Shown: positions 36,624 through 44,952 of the stretch, piece by piece | Numbering within the stretch: the first letter of the stretch is position 1 | Layout: every line of letters starts with the position of its first letter | Source of the DNA: an uncultured Pelagibacteraceae bacterium | GTDB taxonomy: Bacteria; Pseudomonadota; Alphaproteobacteria; Pelagibacterales; Pelagibacteraceae | DNA length: 64,000 nt | Direction of reading: 5' to 3' | Assembly: GCA_902527215.1 (NCBI GenBank) | Contig: CABZOF010000001.1 | Span: forward strand, 62,001-126,000 | The notes under the pieces: model-generated | Told to the model about the DNA's origin: nothing | The model's database searches: none | The model's input: the letters and a program-made list of their open reading frames with translations, nothing else | Translations under genes and position numbers: made by a program

Positions 36624-37478
36624 TTATCTATTTATTCCTCTTAATCTCTCAGATCTTCTTCTCAAAAGTTCAGCAGTTAGTAAAATTAATACTGATAAAA
36701 CTATTAAGCAAGTTGCTACAGCTAAAATTGTAGGACTAAGCTGCTCTCTAAGACCTGTCCACATTTGAATTGGAATTGTTGTATTATCTAAGCCTGCTAA
36801 GAATAATACGACTACAACCTCATCAAATGATGTTACAAAAGCAAATAAACCACCTGAAATTACTCCTGGTAATATTAATGGTAAGGTAATTTTCATAAAT
36901 GTATTATAAGGGCTACTTCCAAGACTAGATGCTGCACGTGTTATACTATGATCAAAACCTGATAATGTTGCAGTAACTGTTATTACAACAAATGGAGTTC
37001 CAAGAATAATGTGTGCTAATATAATACCCAAGTGTGTTGCTGCTAAACCTACTTTTGCCATAAAAAAGAATATTGCAACACCTGAAATAATCAGTGGAAC
37101 TATCATTGGAGAAATTAAAATTGCCATTATCAAACCTTTATATGGCATATGTCTGCTGCTTAAACCCAATGCAGCAAGAGTACCCAAAATAATTGATCCT
37201 AAAGTTGCAAATATAGCAATTATAAAACTATTTCTTGCTGCTAATCCCCACGGATTTTTTGTTCCATAAATCATATCATTATACCACCTTAATGAAAAAG
37301 CATCTGGATCCAGTCTCTTCATTCCATCTGTAAAGACTAAAAATTCCTCCGCATTAAATGATAATGGAAAAATTACAAATAAAGGTGCAATTAAAAAGAA
37401 GAAAACACATCCACAAACAAAAAGATAAAAATAATGCCAAATTCTATAATGTGGTTCTGTATATTTCGGTAAAGCCAT
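36624..37478 (-). CDS. ABC transporter permease, PotC-like
   Basis: A 284-residue inner-membrane permease of the spermidine/putrescine type with about six membrane segments. The ATPase-contact loop RAASSLGSSPYNTFMKITLPL is near residue 181. The C-terminus ends in an Arg-rich stretch. Last gene of the EutA-like to PotC-like operon, two bases after the first permease. The substrate class is polyamine-like cations or other small organic solutes. Confidence 0.9.
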   Translation of the reverse strand: MALPKYTEPHYRIWHYFYLFVCGCVFFFLIAPLFVIFPLSFNAEEFLVFTDGMKRLDPDAFSLRWYNDMIYGTKNPWGLAARNSFIIAIFATLGSIILGTLAALGLSSRHMPYKGLIMAILISPMIVPLIISGVAIFFFMAKVGLAATHLGIILAHIILGTPFVVITVTATLSGFDHSITRAASSLGSSPYNTFMKITLPLILPGVISGGLFAFVTSFDEVVVVLFLAGLDNTTIPIQMWTGLREQLSPTILAVATCLIVLSVLILLTAELLRRRSERLRGINR

Positions 37479-37480
37479 AA

Positions 37481-38734
37481 TTATCCTAGTTTAATATTAT
37501 CAACTCCTACAAGTTTGTTATAAATCCAATAGATTACAAGTACTCCTGTCAAAAGCATTAAACCCATTGCAGATGCAAAACTCCAATCTAAAGTACTCTT
37601 CATGTGATATGCTATTTGGTTACTAATAAGTGTTCCCGAAGCTCCACCTACTAAGGCTGGGGTTATGTAATACCCAATTGCAAGGATAAATACTAATAAG
37701 CAACCTGCCCCAATACCTGGAATTGTAAGTGGAAAATAAACTTTAAAAAAAGCAGTAGCTGGTGTTGCTCCTAAAGATTTGCCAGCTCTCATCAGACTAG
37801 GTGATATTGTTTTCATAACACTGTACAAAGGTAACACCATGAATGGTAATAATATTTGTGTCATTGCTACATAGGTACCAGTTTTATTGTACATCATTTC
37901 TGGTCTGTTATCGTCTGCAACGAGACCTATCCAAACAAAAAAATCATTAACAATACCCTGTTGTTGTAAAAGAATCATCCAACTAGCAGTTCTTACAAGT
38001 AAAGAAGTCCAAAAAGGCAATAAGACACAAATCATTAGCAAATTACTATATTTCATGGGTAGAGTTGCCAATAAATGTGCAATTGGATAAGCCATTAAAA
38101 AACAAAACAAAGTTACAAAGAAAGCAACCTCCACTGTTCTAATCCATAAAATTCTGTGGATTCGTCTATCCTCAGATACTTGAACAATTTTTCCATCTTC
38201 ATTTGAGTACATATCTATACCCTTAAGATATTTTGAATATGTATAAGATGGAGCTCTTCTTTTAATTGCTCTCCAATATTCAACATTTCTCCATCTTTTG
38301 TGAACTTTCATTATTTGTTCTTTGTAGTTTCCTTCCTCGAATTTCTTTTGTTTTCTGGCAAGTTTTTTTAAAACACTTTTAAAACCATTTTTTTCATAAT
38401 TTAATTGTGTCTGTAATTTTCCTGCAGTTTTATTCTTAACTAAAATTTTATAATCTAAATAAAATGCTTCAAAAACTTCTTCTGGTGGAAGTTCTTTACC
38501 ATCCCAGTTTTCCATTGCTTTATAGGTTTTGGGAAGCATATTTGTAACCATCTTATCATCTATGCTTCTAGAGAACATATCTCCAATTGGAATCATGTAT
38601 GTGATAATTAAAAATAATAATAATGGTGCAACTAGTAAAAAAGCTTTAATTTTATTTTTCTTTTCTGACTGTTTTAGACTTTCCTCTAGGGGAATTCCAT
38701 CTGTTGTTAAAATTTTTCCTGTTTCTGAGCTCAT
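37481..38734 (-). CDS. ABC transporter permease, PotB-like, with large insertion
   Basis: A 417-residue permease, roughly 100 residues longer than usual PotB proteins. After the first membrane segment (about residues 31-49) comes a charged stretch to about residue 170, rich in Lys, Glu and Tyr, before the second membrane segment; it is probably periplasmic. The core carries the contact loop RAGKSLGATPATAFFKVYFPL near residue 317. The insertion may meet the binding protein. Its start codon lies directly beside the A/T run of the hairpin at 38735-38766, so expression may depend on read-through. Confidence 0.9.
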   Translation of the reverse strand: MSSETGKILTTDGIPLEESLKQSEKKNKIKAFLLVAPLLLFLIITYMIPIGDMFSRSIDDKMVTNMLPKTYKAMENWDGKELPPEEVFEAFYLDYKILVKNKTAGKLQTQLNYEKNGFKSVLKKLARKQKKFEEGNYKEQIMKVHKRWRNVEYWRAIKRRAPSYTYSKYLKGIDMYSNEDGKIVQVSEDRRIHRILWIRTVEVAFFVTLFCFLMAYPIAHLLATLPMKYSNLLMICVLLPFWTSLLVRTASWMILLQQQGIVNDFFVWIGLVADDNRPEMMYNKTGTYVAMTQILLPFMVLPLYSVMKTISPSLMRAGKSLGATPATAFFKVYFPLTIPGIGAGCLLVFILAIGYYITPALVGGASGTLISNQIAYHMKSTLDWSFASAMGLMLLTGVLVIYWIYNKLVGVDNIKLG

Positions 38735-38766
38735 AAAAAAAAAGGGCGGTCAATATGACCGCCCTT
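38735..38766 (-). terminator. Rho-independent terminator or attenuator between binding protein and permeases
   Basis: A perfect 11-base stem (AAGGGCGGTCA at 38742-38752 with TGACCGCCCTT at 38756-38766), a 3-base loop, and on the minus strand a run of nine T (38743-38735) at once after it. This is a textbook terminator for the binding-protein gene, yet the permease ATG begins at 38734, the next base. Read-through must supply the permeases. Confidence 0.85.
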
Positions 38767-38778
38767 ACTATAATATAA

Positions 38779-38803
38779 AATTAAAGTCTTTAAAACTTTA
38801 ATT
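38779..38803 (-). repeat. A/T-rich inverted repeat at the binding-protein stop codon
   Basis: AATTAAAGT at 38779-38787 and ACTTTAATT at 38795-38803 form a perfect 9-base inverted repeat with a 7-base loop. It overlaps the binding-protein stop codon and precedes the GC-rich terminator. It is thermodynamically weak and may be chance in A/T-rich DNA. Confidence 0.35.
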
Positions 38804-39920
38804 ATTTAATACTAGCTTTCATAGCTTCCCATTTTTCACCAAGCTCTGTACCATTATCAGCCCAGTACTCAGCGTCTACTAAGAAGTATCTTTTAAGGTT
38901 AGCTGGTGCTGTTGGCATATGCGGAACCATATTAGTTTTTCCATCTTTATACCAAGGCTCTCCTGCTTGCATAACTGCAATTGATGATTTTCTCCATGGA
39001 GCATAAGCAATATATTTTGCACTTCCTGCTAACATCTCAGTACTTGTCATCATTGCTAAAGCCTTCATAGCGTCTTCTTGGTTTGGTCCACCTTTTACTA
39101 ATGCAAAATATTCATAGTCAAGACCTTGTCCGTCCCAAACTTGAACTATTGGAGCACCTTCTCCAACTGCTGCATTGAAAAATCTTCCATTCCAACCAGT
39201 AGCCATTACAACTTCACCACTCATTAATAATTCTGGTGGTTGAGCTCCTGCTGACCAAAATACACATCCACCATTTGGATCCTCACAAAGCGCTTTGATT
39301 TTGTTCATTGCTCTGTCAACATATCCTGGTTCTTCTAATTTTTTGTAGATAAATTCTCCACCTTTACCCATTTTTACACCATCTGCTGCTAATGCAATTT
39401 CTAAGTTAGTTAATGCACTTTTGTAAATAGCTCTTTTTCCAGGAAATCTTTTTGTGTTAAAGAAATCTTTTAAAGTCTTGGGTGTGCTTTTTAATAAATC
39501 ACTGTTGTAAGCATAGTTCCAAGAGTATAAGATATTTCCTACCGCACATTTACTTGGCATATCAGTAAAGAAGTCTTCACTAGCTGGTGTACCATCTGGT
39601 GCTGGCGGGAAATCTTTGTCAAAATCAAATTCAACAAAAATTCCTTCGTCACAACCATTAATAGTATCATAAGCAAATACGTCTATAATATCCCATGTGA
39701 TTGCTCCTGCCTCTATTTGCGCTTTAATTTCTGAAAGTCCACCTGAATAGTCAACCCACTCAATCGGTACACCTAATGCTTTAGATGTTGGATCACCATA
39801 TCCTAACTTTTGACTTTCTGTGTATGCTCCACCCCATGATGCAACAACTACTGCAAAAGCGGATGTAGATATAGAAACTGCAAATGTTAAAGCAAGTAAT
39901 AATTTACTTAATTTTCTCAT
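38802..39920 (-). CDS. Periplasmic binding protein, PotD-like
   Basis: A 372-residue extracellular solute-binding protein with a signal peptide of about 23 residues ending STSAFA. Family segments are VVASWGGAYTES at the mature N-terminus and WDIIDVFAYDTINGCDEG near residue 77. Four cysteines (GCDEG, SKCAVG, LCEDPNGGCVFW) may make disulfides. It is the second-last step of uptake before the PotB/PotC-like permeases. It has its own strong ribosome site and a possible own promoter, pointing to high expression. Confidence 0.92.
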   Translation of the reverse strand: MRKLSKLLLALTFAVSISTSAFAVVVASWGGAYTESQKLGYGDPTSKALGVPIEWVDYSGGLSEIKAQIEAGAITWDIIDVFAYDTINGCDEGIFVEFDFDKDFPPAPDGTPASEDFFTDMPSKCAVGNILYSWNYAYNSDLLKSTPKTLKDFFNTKRFPGKRAIYKSALTNLEIALAADGVKMGKGGEFIYKKLEEPGYVDRAMNKIKALCEDPNGGCVFWSAGAQPPELLMSGEVVMATGWNGRFFNAAVGEGAPIVQVWDGQGLDYEYFALVKGGPNQEDAMKALAMMTSTEMLAGSAKYIAYAPWRKSSIAVMQAGEPWYKDGKTNMVPHMPTAPANLKRYFLVDAEYWADNGTELGEKWEAMKASIK

Positions 39921-39924
39921 TTAT

Positions 39925-39985
39925 CCTCCGTTTAAACGTTTTTTTATAAAAAAAGAAGTACAGCAACATAGAATATAAGAGTCAA
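39925..39985 (-). promoter_or_regulatory. Candidate promoter and strong ribosome site for the PotD-like gene
   Basis: On the minus strand, TTGACT (39985-39980) is followed after 17 bases by TGTACT (39962-39957), a fair sigma-70 pair. GGAGG (39929-39925) lies four bases before the ATG. Between them is the palindrome CGTTTAAACG (39929-39938). A promoter here would let the binding protein be made apart from the upstream genes. The -10 match is only four of six. Confidence 0.4.
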
Positions 39986-40018
39986 CAGGTGATTTTGGCG
40001 AAAATGTACTAATTTAGC

Positions 40019-41104
40019 TTATTTTGGGTCTAAAGCTCGAGCATCACGACTGTTCCAGCCGATATTAATTTCATTGCCAAGTTTTATATCTAAGTTTTGA
40101 GAACTGTTTGGAACTTTCAATATAAATTCTGAATTACCAAGTAAATTTAATCTAACTCTAGTATGATCCCCATGATAAATGACCTCTTCGATTTTTCCTT
40201 TTTGATTGTTATCCATTTTATCTTTAGGATTAATTAATGCTCTCTCGGGTCTAATTGATACAGTAGTTTTTTCACCAACAGATTTTACTGAAATCGGATT
40301 AGCAATTATTTCACCCTTTTCTAATTTCACTCTACATGTTCCATTTGAAATTTCAGAAACCTCTCCACCAAAGGTATTATTTTCTCCAATAAATTCTGCA
40401 ACAAATGAGTTCACAGGTTCTTCATATAACTTATCAGGACTTGATAGTTGTTGAACTTTACCATCATTAAATACCGCGATTCTATTTGACATAGTTAAAG
40501 CTTCACCTTGATCATGAGTTACATAAACTACTGTTACACCAATACTTTCATGAATATGTTTAATTTCGTACTGCATACTTTCTCTTAAATTTTTATCTAA
40601 GGCACCTAAAGGCTCATCCATTAATACAACAGATGGATCGAAAACTAATGCTCTTGCAACTGCTACTCTTTGTTGTTGACCTCCAGACAACTGACCTGGC
40701 ATTCTGTTTGCAAATCCACCGAGTGAAACCATTGACAAAGCTTTATCTACTTTTTTTTCTATTTCCACTTGAGACATTTTTCTTACCTTTAATGGAAATG
40801 CTAAATTTTCAAAAACTGTCATATGAGGAAACAGAGCATAATTTTGAAAAACCATTCCAATACCTCTTTTATGTGGAGGAATATTTGAAATTGGATTTTT
40901 ATCTAAATAAATTTCTCCATTAGTCGGTGTTTCAAAACCAGCGAGCATCATTAAGCATGTAGTTTTTCCTGAACCAGAGGGTCCGAGCATTGTTACAAAC
41001 TCACCTTCTTCGATATCTAAATTCAAATCTTTAACTACTAATACTTTTCCATCGTAGCTTTTGTCGACTTTATCAAATTTAACGAAATCTTCTTTTTTTG
41101 ACAT
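40019..41104 (-). CDS. ABC transporter ATPase, PotA-like
   Basis: A 361-residue ATPase. Walker A is GPSGSGKTT near residue 42, signature LSGGQQQRVAVARAL near 138, Walker B VLMDEPLGALD near 161, and the C-terminal part is a TOBE-type domain (SIRPERALINP). It powers the PotB/PotC-like permeases encoded downstream. It lies 45 bases after the M24-family gene, so uptake and breakdown genes share an operon. Confidence 0.93.
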   Translation of the reverse strand: MSKKEDFVKFDKVDKSYDGKVLVVKDLNLDIEEGEFVTMLGPSGSGKTTCLMMLAGFETPTNGEIYLDKNPISNIPPHKRGIGMVFQNYALFPHMTVFENLAFPLKVRKMSQVEIEKKVDKALSMVSLGGFANRMPGQLSGGQQQRVAVARALVFDPSVVLMDEPLGALDKNLRESMQYEIKHIHESIGVTVVYVTHDQGEALTMSNRIAVFNDGKVQQLSSPDKLYEEPVNSFVAEFIGENNTFGGEVSEISNGTCRVKLEKGEIIANPISVKSVGEKTTVSIRPERALINPKDKMDNNQKGKIEEVIYHGDHTRVRLNLLGNSEFILKVPNSSQNLDIKLGNEINIGWNSRDARALDPK

Positions 41105-41149
41105 AAGTTAGTTTTTAAAACATTTAGTTAAGTTGTTTGCAACACTTAA

Positions 41150-42319
41150 TTAGCTCTTAATATGTAACTCTTTTGAAAAATTACAAAATAATTCACACCC
41201 TTTATCTGTAACTCTTATAGCTTCAGATGCTTCAACTCCCCAATCACCAAATTGCATTACAGCTATCATATGAAAACACGCATTGGGTACTAGTTCAGTC
41301 ATTTCTCCTTTATATATGTTAAGAGTATGCTCACCCCAATCTGGTGGGTAACCTATTCCAATTGAATAACCAGTTCTTGATTTTTTCTCTATTCCATATT
41401 TATCTAAAATACCCCAAAAAGCTTGCGCTACATCATTTGCTGTATTCCCAGGTTTTGTAGCATCAATTCCAGCTTGAAGAGCTTCGATAGTTTTGTTCAT
41501 CGTGTCTATTTTTAATTTATCCGGTTTTCCAAGTAAGACTGTTCTGGCCATCGGCGCATGATATCTTTTATAAACTCCAGATAACTCAACAATCGTCGCT
41601 TCGCCTTCAACAAACTTGTCCTGCGTTGCTGTTAAATGAGAAGCAGATGTTCCTTTTCCTGTTGGTAAAAGTGTAGCAATACTAGAATACTCTCCACCAA
41701 ACTCCGGTGTCCCATAAAATAAAGTTTTTTGTATTTCTCCGACTGCATCGCATTGTCTTACTCCTGGTTTTATTACCTCCATTGCAGTCCTCATTCCTTT
41801 TTCTGAAATTAGTGCGGCAGTTTTCATATAATTAATCTCTGCATCAGATTTTGCAAATCTTGCCCAATTAACTAATCGTTCTGAATCTTTAATTTTTGCA
41901 TTTGGTAAACCTTGTTTTATCTTTTCATAGCAAAAAGCGGTGAAGTAATGAGCATCCATCTCAACTCCAATTGAAAGCTTATCCCAATTTCTATCTTTAA
42001 TAATTTGTACTAGATAATCGTAAGGATGTTTTGGCCATGTATGAATATAATTTTCATCATACACAATTATATTTTCATCTTTGAGATACGTTTTTATATA
42101 TGCACCTCCTGAATCTTGAGCTCTTACAAAACATAAAGGTTCATCAGCATTGACATGAACGATTGCACACTGAGCATAATAAAAAGACCATGCATCATAA
42201 CCAGTTAAATAATTCAAGTTATTTGTATCGTGAGAAATTAACAGTTCAATTCCTTTATCCTGCATCATCGACTGAACTTTTTTTAATCTTTGTTTATATT
42301 CGTCTTTAGTAAATGACAT
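41150..42319 (-). CDS. M24-family hydrolase, DoeA (ectoine hydrolase)/creatinase-like
   Basis: A 389-residue pita-bread-fold protein. NYLTGYDAWSFYYAQ near residue 31 and YSIGIGYPPDWGEHTLNIY near 320 look like ectoine hydrolase DoeA. The two metal-binding aspartates of true M24 peptidases are not seen: VELSGVYKRYHAPMARTV stands where a D-x-G...D pattern is expected. This agrees with creatinase and DoeA rather than Xaa-Pro aminopeptidase. Ectoine, creatine or another cyclic or amidino solute may be the substrate. The next gene upstream is EutA-like and downstream is a polyamine-type transporter, six and 45 bases away. Confidence 0.8.
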   Translation of the reverse strand: MSFTKDEYKQRLKKVQSMMQDKGIELLISHDTNNLNYLTGYDAWSFYYAQCAIVHVNADEPLCFVRAQDSGGAYIKTYLKDENIIVYDENYIHTWPKHPYDYLVQIIKDRNWDKLSIGVEMDAHYFTAFCYEKIKQGLPNAKIKDSERLVNWARFAKSDAEINYMKTAALISEKGMRTAMEVIKPGVRQCDAVGEIQKTLFYGTPEFGGEYSSIATLLPTGKGTSASHLTATQDKFVEGEATIVELSGVYKRYHAPMARTVLLGKPDKLKIDTMNKTIEALQAGIDATKPGNTANDVAQAFWGILDKYGIEKKSRTGYSIGIGYPPDWGEHTLNIYKGEMTELVPNACFHMIAVMQFGDWGVEASEAIRVTDKGCELFCNFSKELHIKS

Positions 42320-42325
42320 GAATTT

Positions 42326-43066
42326 CTATCTGAATAATTTACCAAAACCTTCTACAAGGTTATTTTTATTTATTTGGACAAGAGTATCCCAAATTAAAGC
42401 CTGATTACTTGATAAAACAATCGTGTTGAGTTTTTTTTCAAGTTTATCAATTATTGGTAATACAGGAAGAGCTGTACAAGATACAAATAATGCGTCTGCT
42501 CCATTTAAATCTATTTTAGACAAGACATCATACAAATAATTTTGGTCTACTTTGCCTATGTCGTAATCTGCTTCTATATCAAAGTATGAATTGGATGTTA
42601 TCTCAAATCCCTCTGACTTAAAATATCCCATAACTTCATCATTAAGTTTTTTACTATAGGGAGTAAATAGCGAAAGCTTTTTAATATTTAACTTTTTTAA
42701 TGCTTTAATTGCGGCTGTACTTGGTGTTGTAACCTGAGCCATTGGTTTTGCTGCTTTTACCTTTTGCTTAATAGAGTTATATCCTGCTGCAATAGTTCCA
42801 GATGTACATCCGTAGACTACGCAATCAATATCTTGATCTGGTAAAATATCTTTTGTTACACTGGTTACTTTATCTGACATTTTAATCAGATTTTCTTTGG
42901 TTAAAGGATTGTAACACTCTATTCTATTAACAAAAAAATCAATTTCTCTATCCTTAATTACGTTAATAAAATCTCTCTCAATCATAAAATCACTTGCAAG
43001 GGCAATAAGGCCAACTCGTGGATTTGATTTACTTATGTATTTTGGTTCTATTTTTGTTGAATTCAT
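42326..43066 (-). CDS. Asp/Glu-racemase-family protein, EutA/maleate-isomerase-like
   Basis: A 246-residue protein with both active-site cysteines of the family: VVYGCTSGTIAAGYN near residue 86 and LFVSCTALPVLPIID near 194. The CTSGT block is typical of the EutA and maleate cis-trans isomerase branch. EutA occurs in ectoine-use operons, where its exact step is poorly defined. First gene of the minus-strand operon; its start is 60 bases from the divergent exporter gene. Confidence 0.8.
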   Translation of the reverse strand: MNSTKIEPKYISKSNPRVGLIALASDFMIERDFINVIKDREIDFFVNRIECYNPLTKENLIKMSDKVTSVTKDILPDQDIDCVVYGCTSGTIAAGYNSIKQKVKAAKPMAQVTTPSTAAIKALKKLNIKKLSLFTPYSKKLNDEVMGYFKSEGFEITSNSYFDIEADYDIGKVDQNYLYDVLSKIDLNGADALFVSCTALPVLPIIDKLEKKLNTIVLSSNQALIWDTLVQINKNNLVEGFGKLFR

Positions 43067-43126
43067 ATTTTAAAAAAGTGAATATATCATAAGTTCTTGA
43101 ATAATCATTAATATTAAATGAATTAA

Positions 43127-43990
43127 ATGAATTTTAAAGATACTTTAGTTGCATCACTTGTTCCTATCTTTTTAGGTTTTGGTTTTGTAATTGCCAAACC
43201 TGCTTTTGAGTCTTTTCCTCCAATACTTCTAATGGGATTAAGATTTATTTTTGCTGCTTCTATTTTAATTTGGTGGTTTCCTATTCCAAAAGGTTTTTTA
43301 AAAAAAATTTTTACAGCTTCGTTTATAGCAAACACCTTGCAATATAGTATTACCTATACTGGTTTAAATTTTATTGATGCATCTGCAGCAGTGTTATTAG
43401 TACAAACAGAAGTTCCATTTGGAGTAATATTTGCTTTTTTCATGTTGAAAGAGAAACCGACTTTAAGAGCTTTGATTGGGATAGGGATTGCATTTGTAGG
43501 AGTTTATATTTTAACTGGCTCACCTAATTTAGATGGAAAAATATTTGGGATCGCTCTTACAATTTTAGGTTCAGCAATATGGGCGCTTGGCCAAGTAATT
43601 GTTAAACCTTTGAGTAAAGAAATTAATCCTTTAGCTTTAGTTGCCTGGCTTGCATTATTTTCTGGACCCACTTTAATTTTAATTTCTGCAATAATTGAAG
43701 GTGATACCATATCATATTTATCAACTGCAAAGTTTAATCACTGGTTAATAGCATTTTACATTGGATTTATTATGCAACCTATAACTTATGGCTGCTTTTA
43801 TTATGTTCTAAAAAATAATCCATTATATAAAGTGTTGCCCATAGTAACTATGGGTATACCACCCACTGGATTGCTTGCAGCAATTTTTTTGTTAGGCGAA
43901 AAACCAACGACTGAATTATTTATTGGAGGATTAGTAATAATATTTGGTGTCATAATGATATTATATAAAAAGAAAGAGGAGGTTAATTAA
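43127..43990 (+). CDS. EamA-family (DMT superfamily) transporter
   Basis: A 287-residue inner-membrane protein with about ten hydrophobic segments in two EamA repeats (GLRFIFAASILIWW in the first, GLVIIFGVIMILY ending the second). Members export or import metabolites; substrate unknown. First gene of a plus-strand operon; its stop overlaps the next start by one base (TAATG). Confidence 0.85.
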   Translation: MNFKDTLVASLVPIFLGFGFVIAKPAFESFPPILLMGLRFIFAASILIWWFPIPKGFLKKIFTASFIANTLQYSITYTGLNFIDASAAVLLVQTEVPFGVIFAFFMLKEKPTLRALIGIGIAFVGVYILTGSPNLDGKIFGIALTILGSAIWALGQVIVKPLSKEINPLALVAWLALFSGPTLILISAIIEGDTISYLSTAKFNHWLIAFYIGFIMQPITYGCFYYVLKNNPLYKVLPIVTMGIPPTGLLAAIFLLGEKPTTELFIGGLVIIFGVIMILYKKKEEVN

Positions 43991-44931
43991 TGAATATAGG
44001 ATTTATTGGTTTAGGAAATGTTGGAGGAAAACTAGCTGGGAGTTTATTGAGGAATAATTTTAATTTAACAGTTAGAGATTTAGATAAAAATTTAACTAAA
44101 CAATTTGAAAGCATGGGGGCTAAAATTGCAAACTCTTCTAAAGAGTTGGCAGAGAAAGTTGATTTAATAATAACTTGTCTTCCTTCTCCTGAAATTTGTG
44201 CAGAGGTGATGGAGGGGGATAACGGAATTCTAGAAGGTATTTCTGAGAATAAAATATGGTTGGAAATGAGTACTACTGATGAGGCAGAGGTAAAAAGGAT
44301 TGGTAAAAAAGTAATTGAAAAAAAGGCAATACCCCTAGATGGTCCAGTAAGTGGTGGATGCCATAGAGCAGCGTCAGGAAATATAGCGATATTTGTTGGT
44401 GGAGAAAGAGGTTCATTTGAAAAGATTTTACCTGCTTTAACTGTAATGGGGCGTAAAATATTACATACAGGAGAATTAGGTACTGCTTCTGTTCTCAAAG
44501 TAATTACAAACTATTTAGCCTCTACACATTTGGTTGCCCTTGGGGAGGCATGGGCAGTAGCCAAAAAATCAAACCTAGATCTTACAAAAGCTTATAAAGG
44601 AATTGGTGTGTCATCAGGAAATTCATTTGTTCATGAAACCGAAAGCCAAGTTATTTTAAATGGCTCTTACAATATAAATTTTACGATGGATCTTGTCTTA
44701 AAAGATACTGGTCTATTTGATGAACTCGCAAAAAAATTAAATGCGCCTTTGGAAATTTCACCTAAGATAGTTGAAATATTTAAAGATGGTCAAAAAAAAT
44801 ATGGCTCAAGAGCTTGGTCCTCAATGATAGTAAAAAGAATGGAAGACTTAAATAAAATTAATTTTAGAGCTGAAGGTTTTCCTGAGGAGTTAATTGACAA
44901 TGAGCCTGAAGAAAAAGGTTATGAAATTTAA
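43990..44931 (+). CDS. 3-Hydroxyisobutyrate-dehydrogenase-family oxidoreductase
   Basis: A 313-residue NAD(P)-dependent beta-hydroxyacid dehydrogenase. The nucleotide loop GFIGLGNVGGKLAGSLL opens the protein, substrate-binding PLDGPVSGGCHRAASG is near residue 116, and the catalytic lysine is in ASVLKVITNYL near 169. Substrates in the family include 3-hydroxyisobutyrate, tartronate semialdehyde and 6-phosphogluconate. The C-terminus ends in an unusual acidic tail. The next gene is an aldehyde dehydrogenase 21 bases on, which suggests a hydroxyacid to semialdehyde to acid sequence. Confidence 0.87.
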   Translation: MNIGFIGLGNVGGKLAGSLLRNNFNLTVRDLDKNLTKQFESMGAKIANSSKELAEKVDLIITCLPSPEICAEVMEGDNGILEGISENKIWLEMSTTDEAEVKRIGKKVIEKKAIPLDGPVSGGCHRAASGNIAIFVGGERGSFEKILPALTVMGRKILHTGELGTASVLKVITNYLASTHLVALGEAWAVAKKSNLDLTKAYKGIGVSSGNSFVHETESQVILNGSYNINFTMDLVLKDTGLFDELAKKLNAPLEISPKIVEIFKDGQKKYGSRAWSSMIVKRMEDLNKINFRAEGFPEELIDNEPEEKGYEI

Positions 44932-44952
44932 ATTTTATGCTACAATAAATTT

